Notes under the pieces: generated by a model
What the model was told of the DNA's origin: nothing
Databases searched by the model: none
What the model saw: the letters and a program-made list of their open reading frames with translations, nothing else
Made by a program: the position numbers and the translations under genes
Part shown: positions 36,301 to 47,376 of the stretch, in pieces
How the letters are laid out: each line of letters starts with the position of its first letter
How positions within the stretch are numbered: the first letter of the stretch is position 1
NCBI GenBank assembly: GCA_011800155.1
Contig: CM022368.1
Span: 620,001-684,000, forward strand
Direction: 5' to 3'
Source of the DNA: Flammulina velutipes
Taxonomy: Eukaryota; Basidiomycota; Agaricomycetes; Agaricales; Physalacriaceae
DNA: 64,000 nt

Positions 36301-37590
36301 TTAAAGAAGAGTTTCTCCTGGAAGAGAGTTAGTTATATGTTGGTAGGGAAGACAGCAAAAACGTACCGAGAGCTGCTCTCACGAGCGAACATCCGACGGC
36401 AACAGTTTGTTTTACGCTAGCAGCATCCGCGAGAGAAGGGTTGACCTCTACCAAGTCCAGAGCAACAAGCAAGCCGGTCTCATACACAGATTCGCAAATG
36501 TAATGACCCTCTCGGAAGGTGAGTCCTCCACGTACCTACGTATCCCGGTGAGCGTTTGGAAAAGAGAAAATGAACATAACGTACGGGCGTGCCAGTCGAA
36601 GGTGCCACCGACGGGTCGAGTGCATCGACATCAAAGCTCAGATGGATGGGAAGCTTGCGCTCAGGATTGACGTGGTCCAATGCCATCTCAACTACCTTCC
36701 CGATACCATATTTATCTACTTCGTGCATACTGAACGCCTTGATGTTGTTCTCCTTCAGTATCCGTTTCTCGCCAGAATCTACATCTCGCAGCCCGATGTA
36801 TACGAGGCGTTCCGGTTTCAGCATGGGTTTTATCCAGTCAAACTCGGGCACTTTACTCCCTAGACCGAGAAGGAAGGAGACGGGCATCCCGTGGATGTTG
36901 CCAGAGCCTGTAGACTCTGGGGTATTGATGTCGGTGTGAGCATCAACCCAAATAACACAAGCGTCCGGGTATTTGCTGTCGAGTGCTTAGAAAGTTGTCT
37001 GAAGCAAGGTGAACGTGTATACCTGAGCGTTCCCGAGATTGTCCCCATAGCCTATCCCGAATTATAAACATGATAGGACGAAATCCGGAAAAGGGAGACT
37101 AACCAAGGAATGATCACCGCCTAGAGTTACAGGTAGTTCCCCGTTAGCAGCGTGGGCACCAACCGCCTTGGCCACAGATTCAGTGACGCGAGAAACGAAT
37201 CGCGGGTTGCGAAGTTTACCGATGGGTGGGTCGTCGGTAACGTAGAGGTCCTCGAACTGGTGATGACCATCGAATTTAACATTCCAGCCTAGCTCTGTGA
37301 GTTGGTCTGTAAGCCCGGCCTCTACGAGATGGATAGGTCCATTGTCAACGCCGAGTTTTTGCTGTGCAGTGATGAGCTGGAACACTTTGATTGGCCAAAG
37401 ACTCTAATTACCTGTCCAGCACTGGTACATGGTAAGTAAAGGGTTCAGACAAGAGTAATAGAACATACCTGAATGGACAACCGACGATCTGAAAGATGAC
37501 AGGTCAGGAAGGAAGCTGGGAAGTAGGTCTCATAGGGCGTACCGCGACTGTCTGGGGCTCAGCGAGGAATGGTGATTTTCGGGGAGCCAT
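36301..37590 (-). CDS. CAR1: Arginase
   Basis: Hydrolyses L-arginine to ornithine and urea, a cytosolic manganese enzyme of nitrogen recycling. The ATG at 37590 starts [16 protein letters not shown]; the next exon (37469-37488) gives IVGCPFS, and a 10-nt microexon (37412-37421) supplies AGQ before [17 protein letters not shown], rebuilding the conserved PFSxGQxKxGV segment. Metal ligands appear in [22 protein letters not shown] (from ~36,930-36,960) and [20 protein letters not shown]. The C-terminus reads [32 protein letters not shown] and, after a last intron, LGETLL with the stop at 36301. Usual length (~315-330 residues). It sits head-to-tail with aspartokinase, 277 bases apart. Confidence 0.92.
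37412..37421 (-). other. 10-nt microexon in arginase
   Basis: Minus-strand sequence TGCTGGACAG, bounded by a 47-nt intron upstream (37422-37468, donor GTATGT, acceptor ACCAG) and a 50-nt intron downstream (37362-37411, donor GTAATT, acceptor GCACAG). Without it the reading frame is lost; with it the conserved [13 protein letters not shown] is produced. Confidence 0.8.
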
Positions 37591-38075
37591 TGAAGATGAC
37601 GCGATTGTTAGAGCGATGAAAGTACTAAAAGAGAAAATGGGAAACAGGTATGTGAGATGGTGGAAGAAAGAATGGTCAAAACCTTATGTAGTGGCTGATC
37701 GGATCTCCAAGCCGCACGTCGGATTATCGGATCTTGTAAAACTATGACATGTGATCGAAACACACACGTTCGCGCATGCTACTGGCATGGCTACCTGTAC
37801 TGCTGCTGCATCCAGTACAGCAGTGATATCAACGCTAGCGCTTGAATACATCCGTACAGCTCAAATGAGATTACCGAAATTTCTATCCTGGAACGGCCTC
37901 ACATTGACTGGCTACGCGCCAAATAATTTCAAGCCACATCGATTCAAATCATGCCAGCTGACCCCAACGTGACTGGTTACGCCACAGCAACTGAGAGCAA
38001 CTGACCAACGTAGCAACACATTTGCCGGCCATTCGAAGCATTTTTACATTGTGTATTCCCAAATGATTCGACAGT
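37591..38075. other. Intergenic spacer
   Basis: 485 bases between the arginase start and the terpene synthase stop, so it holds the arginase promoter. I see no TATA box of good quality. A weak 7-bp inverted repeat lies at 37796-37819. No coding frame is supported. Confidence 0.4.
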
Positions 38076-39346
38076 CTAGCAGTGAGGCTCCTCCTCGAAC
38101 ACTGAATACCGTTTACAGTTGATACTCCAAATGACATTGCCGAAAATGAGATCCAACATGGATTCGCTGTATCGCTCGATTTTCTTGATGTGCTCGGAAG
38201 GAATTAGTGCAGGGAGTTGTCCTTTACATTCCATAAACCGGGCCAGCGCGGTGGAGAACTGTGCCGTGGCGTAATCCATTACAGTTTGGAGGGAGTTGTC
38301 CGGCAGAAGAATGTCGGGATCATGTGAAGCGACTGTGATGAAGTTATGGGGGGCACCATCCTCCATGGATTCCTTTCGGTACGAATATATGTCCTTCGTC
38401 GTCATGTATTAGCTCCAGAAGTCTCACAGAAAGGTCGAGTAAGACGTACATTAGCGAGAGCGCCCAGATCTATCGTGAGATTTTCCATTTCCGTGATTAT
38501 GGGATGAGCGAGCACATCAGAGGGAAGGTCGATATCAAACGTCCAACGAGCGAGGACAAGAAATGGCTGTACTCCGACTGACTGACGGCGAGTCTGGATG
38601 TATTCGGCGAGCGTTTTAGGTTGTGGTGATTCCCGGTCATGGGCTTCTTGAAGTATTCCATCTGCTAACGTTTGATTGCTTGCAAGGAAAGCCTGTTTGT
38701 ATGTTGCGTCGATTTGAGGCATGATTCCAGTGGCAAGGCTAATTCAAACAAGTCAGCCCAAGGCTCCGCTCCGGGGTATTGGCCGTAACCTACCGTTTCA
38801 TTACCTTCTTCAATACTGTGCTATTGTCGGGCCGTCTGGGGCTGCGCATATCTAGAGATCTTCTTGCCTTCTTTTTAGGACTTGGGCTACTTTCTCTATC
38901 ATCTCCGTTCAGAATACGCATGTAAAGCTCGGTCCATCGCCTTGACTCGGCAGAGCTGGCTGCATCCCTAGAGCAACACACGTCTATCAATCGTTAATAT
39001 TACGGAGGAACGAGTTCACTCACGTCAGTCGTTCGAGGACAAGGAAAAGCTTCATCCAGTCCAAGTATACCGTAAGATGAGGCAAATCGGAGTCCGGAAA
39101 AGTGCGCGATATCAATAAAGACAGTTCAGCGTCTTTCCAAACCTATCGCAGAGTTAGTATTTCCGACATAGTCTGATCTACGTGGTGATCGATGACCTGT
39201 TTGTGTGGCGCCGAAAGAAATTCTGCGTTGTCGATCCAGGTCAAGTACTGTGCGTTCAGCTCTTCGAAGTGTACGTTGTTATCCTTGGTGTACTTTGGCG
39301 CATTCCGTACATCGAGGAGATCGGGCAAACGATAGTGGTTGTCCAT
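38076..39346 (-). CDS. Class I terpene synthase, divergent Asp-rich motif
   Basis: Sesquiterpene-synthase-like protein of the agaricomycete Cop/Omp/trichodiene-synthase-like superfamily. The ATG at 39346 gives MDNHYRLPDLLDVRNAPKY. After a 39-nt intron (branch CTAAC) the frame reads VWKDAELSLLISRTFPDSDL, then LTVYLDWMKLFLVLERLTDA. C-terminal hallmarks are intact: the NSE metal-binding motif NDIYSYRKES (NDxxSxxxE) and the distal RY pair (SINCKRY). The place where DDxxD/E normally lies reads ERLTD. A basic Ser/Pro/Lys/Arg-rich segment (SSPSPKKKARRSL) follows it. About 340-360 residues. Substrate would be a prenyl diphosphate if active. No P450 or other tailoring cluster is adjacent. Confidence 0.8.
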
Positions 39347-39631
39347 GAGAGAGTAGCGAGGCGTGGTGGAATTAATGATGAAAATGATAACAAAAGATGT
39401 CGATCAACGCTGAGCGCTGAGCGTCTGGACGTGTTTTGCCGTAAGAGGGATCACGACTAACGTAGTCGAATTCTTGACGATTGTCCTCACTTTCTATCTT
39501 TGAAGTTCGTTTGCCTCTGCCTGGCCAATTGCCAATTAATTGCACAAATTATGTACGAAGATGAACAAATCCTACAATAGCAAGTATTAAGTATGAACGC
39601 AAAAGATGAAGCACAAAAATAAAACCGCTCA

Positions 39632-40963
39632 TTAGACAACCATAACCCGGAGAACCTGCTTTTGGCGCGCGCGGGGCAAGCATTCGCTCACGCGATCTGC
39701 AAAAGCATATCTCATCTCATCCATGATCTGCCCCGGCGTTACTAGCGTTATCACCACCCACACGACCTTTCTCACACATATCAAAATCTCATCCAAGAAC
39801 GCCCATTCCCATGCAGGCCTATCGAACAACGAATGCGCCGAGACCTCCAACTGAATTCGTACGTCCGACAAGCCCTCACTCGCGTGCCTATGCCGGTGGA
39901 GTTTGTTGAAAGGCTGGAATATATCCACAAACGAAGGATTCGTCTTGCAGAATCCCGGGGCAAACTTGAAGTGGAAGACCACGTTCGTAGTGCTTGGTGG
40001 AATTTGGAAGGCGAGAGATCCAACGTCAAAAGTGCATATCCGCAGCTCGTGCACGGTCTGACTAGTCGCGTCGAGAAGCCGTTGCAGGGCGTCGGTGTGA
40101 CGAAAATGGATCAAGTCCAACTCAAGCACGCGCAAGGAGCGGGACAATGAGACCCAAATAGAGGAATGGAGGATGTCGTCAATGATGGATGGGCCCATTG
40201 TTCGGGTGAGCTGGAAGACGAATTGGGAGATATGCGCTTGGAGAGCGAAGGCTGTAACGGGTTCGGAAGAAGTAGGATGGAGCTTTGGAGAGGCGCAGAA
40301 CGCGTCGAGGTCGGTGGTGTCCGCAACCCACTCCTTCGCACATGGACTCGGTTGAGTATCGGCGATGAGTTCGATATCGGCGAGCCCTACCTCCCGGAGG
40401 AAGAGACAGCGCCGTAGGATATCAGGAAGATCAACGCGTAATCCTCGAAGGGAGACGCTCGTAAGCGGGCAAGCCGCGTAGACACCATTCAAGGCGTCCT
40501 GTATCTGGGGTGAGAGCTCCCTCCTTTCGGACTGTATTCCAATATGTGTGAGATTGGGGACGGAAGCCAAAATGCGTGGGATAAAACCAGTGTCAAGAAG
40601 GAACCAGGTTGTATGTCCGACTTCGAAGTCGATGAGATTGAGAGAAGTGATGAGATTGGCCAAAATGTGGGATTTTTGTGTGATCAAGTCATGGAAACCG
40701 GAAAACGGATTGTCCTCCTCCGTTCTACGTCGAAGAGTGATGTTGGTGAAGAGCCGTTTTTGGGAAGGTCCTAGAAATGCGGTGGAGACGAGAGAGCATG
40801 ATTTGAGGGAGTGTTTGTCAGAAATGTGGTCGATTATCGCCTCTATGACTTCTGGTGGGAGACGTGGAATGATGATAGTTTTTGGCGTGTCTAACACGGG
40901 AGCCCGTGCGAAAGGCCAGCTGGCTCGTATTGAGAGTCTCGAGGATATTGATCTCCTGGACAT
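39632..40963 (-). CDS. F-box-like protein
   Basis: Single-exon gene from the ATG at 40963 (MSRRSISSRLSIRASWPFAR), about 443 residues. Residues ~35-80 (IIIPRLPPEVIEAIIDHISD ... LKSCSLVSTAFLGPSQKRLF) match the F-box-like pattern common in Agaricomycetes. The rest has scattered Leu-rich strands (LTSVSLRGLRVDLPDILRR, SLRVLELDLIHF) suggesting degenerate LRRs. Such proteins are usually SCF ubiquitin-ligase substrate receptors, a large and fast-evolving family; the target is unknown. The open frame extends upstream of this ATG without another ATG, so I chose 40963. The 336-base spacer to the ATG at 41300 serves both divergent genes. Confidence 0.75.
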   Translation of the reverse strand: MSRRSISSRLSIRASWPFARAPVLDTPKTIIIPRLPPEVIEAIIDHISDKHSLKSCSLVSTAFLGPSQKRLFTNITLRRRTEEDNPFSGFHDLITQKSHILANLITSLNLIDFEVGHTTWFLLDTGFIPRILASVPNLTHIGIQSERRELSPQIQDALNGVYAACPLTSVSLRGLRVDLPDILRRCLFLREVGLADIELIADTQPSPCAKEWVADTTDLDAFCASPKLHPTSSEPVTAFALQAHISQFVFQLTRTMGPSIIDDILHSSIWVSLSRSLRVLELDLIHFRHTDALQRLLDATSQTVHELRICTFDVGSLAFQIPPSTTNVVFHFKFAPGFCKTNPSFVDIFQPFNKLHRHRHASEGLSDVRIQLEVSAHSLFDRPAWEWAFLDEILICVRKVVWVVITLVTPGQIMDEMRYAFADRVSECLPRARQKQVLRVMVV

Positions 40964-41299
40964 CGATGGAGCGACTAAGAAAAAATGGGAAATTTTGACA
41001 AGGTAGATGAAAGGAAGAGGACAACCAGGTCCAGGGACAAGAAGCACGTAATAATATATTCAAGCATCGACTTCAAGCATTGCCGGAAGACCTCTGTAAA
41101 GTGCGTTAGGCGAGGCGCTCAGTTTTATTCCACCAACTTACAGCTCATAGATCTCGGTGTGTGCTAGCGAAGTACTTAACACCGCGCGTTGAATCTGAGT
41201 CGAGTGTCAAAAGACGGTAGGGCACGTGGTCGAGTTCACGATTGCCGGCGGCCGGTATCGGTAACAGCTCGTGTTGTTACCCCACATTCTACTCAACCA

Positions 41300-43096
41300 A
41301 TGATTCCAATTTCCTCCTCTCTCCTTCGTCCTTCTACTCGTATCTCTACTCGTCGCATTTTGAAATGTACAGGAAACATCGTCCCACGTCGCAACGCGTC
41401 CTTCTATAACACCGACGTGGCTGGATTGAATGATGAGGAACTTGAGGTGCGCAATATCCTACCATGTATCCTAGTCTCTTACCCTATTCACTGTCTAGTT
41501 CAGAACTGCTGTCACGACTTTCTCGCAGAATGAAATTGCCCCCCGTGCTGCAGACATCGACAAGACTAACAAGTTCCCAGTGGTAGGAAAGCCAGGCTAC
41601 ATGATCCGAAATATACTCAATGTCGCTTTGTTATTAGGAACTCTTCCCGGCGCTCGGAAAGATGGGTCTGCTGGGCGTCACTGTCGATCCGAAGTACACT
41701 GGGCTTGGTTTGGGTTACATGCACCACCTCTTGGCGATGGAAGCGCTCTCAGAGGCATCAGGAAGTGTCGCCCTCTCTTATGGCGCGCACTCAAATCTAT
41801 GTGTAAACCAAATCAATCGTTGGGGCACGGAAGAACAGAAGGTAAGTTGGATCGTACAATTTGTATTCCTGTGGGAGTCTGATGAGCATGAACAGTTAAA
41901 GTATCTTCCCGACCTCATCAGTGGCGAGAAGATCGGAGCTCTTGCTATGAGTGAGACGGGGAGTGGAAGCGACGTTGTCAGCATGTCACTGAAGGCCGAG
42001 AAAGTGAAAGGCGGATTCAAGCTCAACGGCAATAAATTTTGGCGAGTATTATTCCGAACGCCACTATCCGCGCTCATAGTGGAAACAGGATTACCAATGG
42101 ACCTATTGCTTCGACCTTTGTAATCTACGCCAAAACTGGTTCTACGGGGCCACCTTCCAAGGGCATCAGTGCTTTCATCGTGGAGCGCAACTCCGAAGGA
42201 TTTTCCACTGGCGAGAAACTCGACAAGTTCGGCATGCGAGGAAGCGACACTTGTGAATTGATATTTGAAGATTGCTTCGTCCCGGAAGGTTGGCCAAGAA
42301 GTCGAGATCATTTTCCTTACTGACTCTTACACAGAAAACCTTCTGGGCGGCTTAAACAACGGTGCCAAGGTGCTCATGTCAGGCTTGGATCTCGAGCGAT
42401 TAGTTCTCAGTGGTGGGCCTCTTGGGTAAATTTGTTTCTGTCTCAGTATTTCGCCTGTCTGATACAGCCAAGGCTTATGCAGGCTGCTTTCGATTATGCG
42501 GTGGAGTACATCCACGACCGCAAGCAATTTGGGCAACCCGTTGGTGAATTCCAACTGATGCAAGGTGCGCCTCGACCCCTTTATCTAATTTCGATACCGA
42601 TGGCTTACAGGCAAGATCGCCGATATGTACACCAAAATGAACGCTAGCAGGGCATATGTATACGCAGTAGCCAAAGCATGCGACGCTGGAAAAATCAGCC
42701 GAAGCGTGAGTGCAAATTTCCAATTGCTCAGTTAATCTTCTGGGGGTGTCTCAATGGCTCCCCATGCGTCTCAGTCGTTAGAACGTTCGTTTTTAACTTT
42801 TTTTTCGCAGGATTGCGCTGGCGCCATATTGTACTCGACCGAGAAATCGATCGAAGTTGCGCTTGAGGCCCAACAATGCCTGGGAGGGAACGGATACACA
42901 AATGGTGAGCTGATGACCTCCGTTCCATTCCAAATTAATGCCCTGATCGTCGTCGTGCTCATGGATCCAATTAGAATATCCTCTCGGACGCATCTTGCGC
43001 GACACTCGACTCTACGCTGTTGGAGCTGGCACGCAGGAGATTCGGAGAATGCTGATAGGGAGAGAGTTCAACAACCAGTTCGCAAGGTCGAGATGA
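41300..43096 (+). CDS. IVD: Isovaleryl-CoA dehydrogenase, mitochondrial
   Basis: FAD-dependent acyl-CoA dehydrogenase of leucine breakdown. The ATG at 41300 gives [20 protein letters not shown], an Arg/Ser-rich mitochondrial leader. Blocks in order: [80 protein letters not shown] (rebuilt across a GC-AG intron at 42042-42088), [35 protein letters not shown] with the expected Glu, [32 protein letters not shown] and [20 protein letters not shown], stopping at 43094-43096. Closest by motif to isovaleryl-CoA rather than short-chain dehydrogenases (ITNGPxA, LSGGPLG). Electrons would pass to ETF. Confidence 0.9.
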
Positions 43097-43229
43097 TTGT
43101 TGTACCTTCGATATCCAGATATGGATTAAACGTGCTACCGATCGACGATCCCTAAATGAACACATGACAAATTCAATTTGGACACTATAAAGGTAAATTT
43201 GATTCAGGAGGCGTCTGCTTACTGCTGCG

Positions 43230-44256
43230 ATGTCGATGCCCGAAGATTTCTGCAACACCCCGGCTGGAATTATCTTTTCCAACAGCGCATTGCGCCAGCG
43301 AACCCAACAAGCTTGCGATAAATGCAGAGATAGAAAAACAAAGGTGTGTCTCATCCTTTATCTATGCATTATCACGCCCTGACACGCATATACAGTGTTC
43401 TGGAGAGAAGCCCGTGTGCCAACGCTGTACTACTCGAGGACTCATCTGTCAATACACGCACCGGGAAACGCGTCCGAGAGGGACACATCGTTCGCTTAGA
43501 AACTCGGTATCAAGCATCGAACTGCGCACCGATGGCACTCCATATCGCCTACACCAGGAAGGACGACGGGACTACAAGCAGCAGGATCATCGCCGCCCGA
43601 GCAACGGAAATGTCATACCATACGAAACGGCGTCGCAGTGGCCTCTTCCCTCTTACTTCAGCCGACCGCAGCTCCAGCTCCAATCTCATCTCCAGACTGA
43701 CTCTCAGCCTTCATCGCATTCCGGCTCGCCAGTTTATCCTTATTTTTCACCGCAGCAACTCGACTTTTCGCCAGCCAGCTCGAACGACTCGTTTATGTTT
43801 CCGGAACAGTCTCAGAGATCGGGACTGGGCACTTCTTCACTTCGGCGGGCTCACAGTCAGTCAGAACTTCCACATCATCCTATAAATCCGTACCATTTAG
43901 CGCCCGCCGTTCCCCATATCCATCACCAACAAACGCGTAGTCTCGATATCTCGCATGCGATCGCACCTCCCGCCGTGCCCCCGTACTTTTTCCCTCAGAA
44001 TAACGGAGACGACGATTTCTTTTATCAATATCAGTACGCCCAAGATGATCCAGCAACCGCCCCGTCTCCATTTTCCAGCGCTTCAGAGACCTCGCGAGTG
44101 CCGTCAGACACGGAATGCGTCCCACTCACCCCTCCTCCCCAATCGGTTATTTATAACCCGACGCCCAACTCCCTCTTTCAAACCGTCAACGTGCAGATGT
44201 TGGATATCAAAGCTGGACAGGACAATGTCGAGCGCCTTCCACAGCAACACTGGTGA
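43230..44256 (+). CDS. Zn(II)2Cys6 transcription factor
   Basis: Fungal binuclear zinc-cluster regulator. Two exons, ATG at 43230 (MSMPEDFCNTPAGIIFSN). An intron (~43,344-43,394) interrupts the cluster. Spliced, it reads ACDKCRDRKTKCSGEKPVC then QRCTTRGLICQY, C-x2-C-x6-C-x6-C-x2-C-x6-C, followed by a basic linker (RETRPRGTHRSLR). The remaining ~270 residues are disordered, rich in Ser, Pro, Gln and His, with no fungal_trans middle homology domain visible. About 318 residues. It starts only 133 bases after the isovaleryl-CoA dehydrogenase stop in the same direction; whether it controls that gene is unknown. Confidence 0.85.
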
Positions 44257-44487
44257 ACTGTTTGCAGTGCTCTTCGCATTGGATTTCGTGTATCATTGGA
44301 CTCAACTTTCCTCCTAGTGCAGACGGCTTATGGTATAGACTGGTTTTCCGACTCTCTTGGGCGTGTATTTCTATCAGATACAATATCCTTCTTCTTTCTT
44401 TACACGAAATGAATAATACCGTACACGATGGCCAATTCAGGGGTTGTTGCGATCACGACATCTGGAGGTGAACGTTAGCACTGACAG

Positions 44488-45944
44488 TGGTACACATCGC
44501 CTGCCAAATCTTCCTTCCACTACGACCACGCTTACGCCAAAATTTTACCTTTCAACCCTCACAATCCTGGCCACCTTATTGCTCTGATTTCTGGATTCAG
44601 GGAGAACAACACTGAGGATCAGAGAAGGAAGCCATCCAAAAAAAGGCGCGCGGTTGGCGAACGACTAGTATGATCCCATGATTCCGGCGAAGCGTATCTA
44701 CTGGATCCTGAACGAGATCGTGTCATTTATTGGAAGACTGCTTGGAAATCCTTGTCGCTGACAATCGCAAGGTGGACGATTCTGTTCCTGCCTTTTTGAC
44801 GGAATTACTCAAGTCGCTGGCCGCCATTCGCCTTGATGCGAAAGTCGCTGTCATCGAAGCTTCCCTTCCATCACTGTCTAGCGCGATACACGCCTCTCCC
44901 CATCTTAAAAAAAAGCTCGCTGACCTGGAGTCCTCCATAGTTTGCCGAAAATCTGCGCTTGCTTCAATAAGCGTTACGGCGCATTTCAGAAATTCATCAC
45001 CCATATCAACGACTCCAAACACACTCCGCCACAATGCTACGCGACGCACAAAGACGCACTCGACGATATTGTCACGTTGATCAATGGCCTCCACGGTCTC
45101 CTCCACACTCTTGCTACGACAAACTTAATTATTGGAGCACCTTCTGTTCAGCAAGGTATCAAACTCTTGTATATCAAGTTTCATCAAGAGCACAAGTCTT
45201 GAATGATTGTACGGACTATGTATATCAGATGTGCGTGTTCCAAGTTCCAAATATATCGACGTAGCTTATTCCCATCCAGCTGTCGATACCCTGGACGACC
45301 TCGATATGGCACGCTGGTTCTCCAAGCTTGCGACTACTCAAGGCCATTTTAACAATGTTTCTCAAATGGCTATGTCAAGCCGCCTTTCCTCGATCGTAAA
45401 ATTAGCTTTCTTACATTGGATAACCCGACTGTTTCGACCTCGTTCACGCTTACACGCGAGAGCTTTATCAGCCTTATGGAGAGTTATAACTGGACTTGCT
45501 TCTACCCAGAAGGATTCACTGAAAGTCAACTCTTCGATGCTTTACGAGATCAACTGTCCACACAGGGCAGCATTCTTATTAGTACGTCCCAATTTTGTAT
45601 TTCGAGGCGACATATATTCTCAAGATCTGTCAGATTCTCAAGACGAAATAGTCTTCAATGCAGAAGCAACCGCCCACTCCGAATGCGTAGTCTTGGAGAA
45701 CCTCAAGGCTCGCATGACGGACGACCTCGAAAGACCTATCGACCACGTCGGAGTTTCTAAGCTGTCCTGTAGCGCTTGCTGGCCGTACTACGACTTCGGC
45801 TTTACTCCTTTCAGCACAAGGGGTACATACAGCGAGTTCCCGCCAACTTGGCTGTGTCTCAATGACGATGCGGCAATACTAAAATCGATGTGCTACGCAC
45901 TAAAGCTTAGAATACTTGCTAGAACTTATCACCCTCGAGCTTGA
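44488..45944 (+). CDS. OTT_1508-like deaminase-fold protein, 5' end uncertain
   Basis: The C-terminal half carries a zinc-dependent deaminase signature: AEATAHSECVVLENL (HxE, His codon at 45675) and HVGVSKLSCSACWPYYDF (CxxC, Cys codons at 45769 and 45778), followed by FSTRGTYSEFPPTW. This order matches the OTT_1508-like deaminase family, widespread in Agaricomycetes and of unknown substrate. Upstream exons are helical (PAFLTELLKSLAAIRLDAKV, DALDDIVTLINGLHGLLHTL). Frame changes fit introns: near 45,412-45,478 (SSI joined to SFISLMES) and a 43-nt GTACGT...AAG intron near 45,592-45,635. The first exon is not resolved; an open frame begins at 44488 without an ATG, so the true start may lie upstream. 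Stop at 45942-45944. Confidence 0.6.
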
Positions 45945-46320
45945 TGTATGTTCAGCCGTCCCAGCTAGTGAAGGCTGTATACTATCACCGCCGAGTTGAA
46001 GTTGATTGAAGTCGGATGGTGGATGCCGACCTTCCTTGTGTGCGACACGGCCGCGGCGACTCTTCATACTTACTTTATCTCCTTAGTCCGATGTTAAAGC
46101 ACGGGTGAACAAATACGCAAGGTGCGGTAGTCGGAAACCCCAGGCTTGATAAGTGTGGATGGTGGGGTGGACTGTCACAGTGACAGTGTGGCGCATAACA
46201 TACTTGGGTTATTGCCGCTCTCCGAAGCACAAGGTGGATTTAGTGGTAAGATCGGTAGAAAGTACAAGATGTCATTTCAGCAGTGTAATACATTTTCGAT
46301 CCTTGCAGATGATCTACAAG
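45945..46320. other. Short intergenic region
   Basis: 376 bases between the convergent deaminase and SDR stops. No gene or repeat seen. Confidence 0.4.
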
Positions 46321-47376
46321 TTAGTCAAAGAAGATACCACCATTGATGGAAACAGTCTGGCCTGTAATCGATGAATTTAGAGGTACGTTCGAGACAGATA
46401 GTAGAATTATTGTGGTTACCTGTCATATAGCTCGACTCCTTGCTAGCCAACCAGCTGACGAAGTTCGCAATCTCGTCGGGCTCTCCGCAGCGATGCATGG
46501 GGGCCATGGCGTTACCCTATGAAATGTGTCAAAAAAAGCCGCCCAGACGCGCTGGCATACTTACCAGGTCCTCGAAACTCATCCCCATGACGGCCTTGAA
46601 GGGGGCGTTGAGGTGTCTAGCTACAAACAAATATTAATTACTGTGCCAGCAAATTAATAGTGAGCTTCAACGTACCAAGATCGGTTTTAATGACACCGGG
46701 GGCGTAGGCATTCACGGTGATATTGTGGGGGGCAAGCTCTGTGGCCGCCGACTGAGTAAGAGAGCGAATTGCACCCTTGGACGCTGCGTATCCAGGACAG
46801 AAGGGAGTTCCTGAAATCGTACTTTGAAAAATGAAGGGACATCGACCTTGGCTCTCACTGACCTTGCTTGCCAGCGAGAGACGACGCGCCGATTATCCTG
46901 CCACCCTTCTTGGCATCGATCATGACACGAGCAGCCTCTCGGTAGCAAAGAAAAGCACCTCCAACATTGACTGATTGGATCCGCATGAATGCCTCGAGGG
47001 AAGCTGCGAAGAACATGAATTGCCAAATTTTCAACGAGAAAAATTAATACATACACTTCATGAGAGGGTCTACTGTGAAGGCGGCAGCGTTGGCAACCAT
47101 AACATCGAGGCCACCGAACACGCTGACGGTCTCGTCGACCATCCATTTGACGCCTTGTTCATCAGACACATCGGCAGGAGTAGCGATAGCGCGACGACCA
47201 GGAAATTCAGCCTCGATCTCTTTGGCTAGTGTTTCCAGTACTGCCTTTTGCGAAGGGAGGTCGTTGACCGCGACGTTGTAACCGTCCTTGGCCAATCGAC
47301 GAGCAATGGCGCGGCCTATGCCTTGTGCAGCGCAGCCTGTGACGATAGCGGAGCCTTTGGGAGTGAAATCAGACAT
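46321..47376 (-). CDS. Short-chain dehydrogenase/reductase (acetoin reductase-like)
   Basis: Classical SDR starting at the ATG at 47376: MSDFTPKGSAIVTGCAAQGI then GRAIARRLAKDGYNVAVNDL, with cofactor motif TGxxxGIG and an Asp (ND) after strand 2 favouring NAD(H). Further: FPGRRAIATPADVSDEQGVK, GGLDVMVANAAA (NAG-type motif as NAA), the helix and YxxxK region within 46,720-46,860 (SAATELAPHN), NITVNAYAPGVIKTDL, and the end ANFVSWLASKESSYMTGQ then TVSINGGIFFD, stop at 46321. Several 50-nt introns split it. Closest family I know is diacetyl/acetoin reductase-type SDRs, but substrate is unproven. No leader peptide, so probably cytosolic. Confidence 0.82.

Noticed and set aside
37796..37819. Hairpin between arginase and terpene synthase as a terminator or RNA structure
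   Set aside because: Only seven paired bases with a ten-base loop; expected by chance, and intrinsic terminators do not apply to Pol II genes.
40964..41047. Longer N-terminus for the F-box protein at 39632-40963
   Set aside because: The extension begins on a non-ATG codon, and a polypyrimidine tract with TTAG near 40,980 looks like leader or intron sequence.
45207..45944. Deaminase gene as a pseudogene because of frame changes
   Set aside because: Each change can be placed at a plausible GT-AG intron, and the zinc ligands are intact, so decay is not required.
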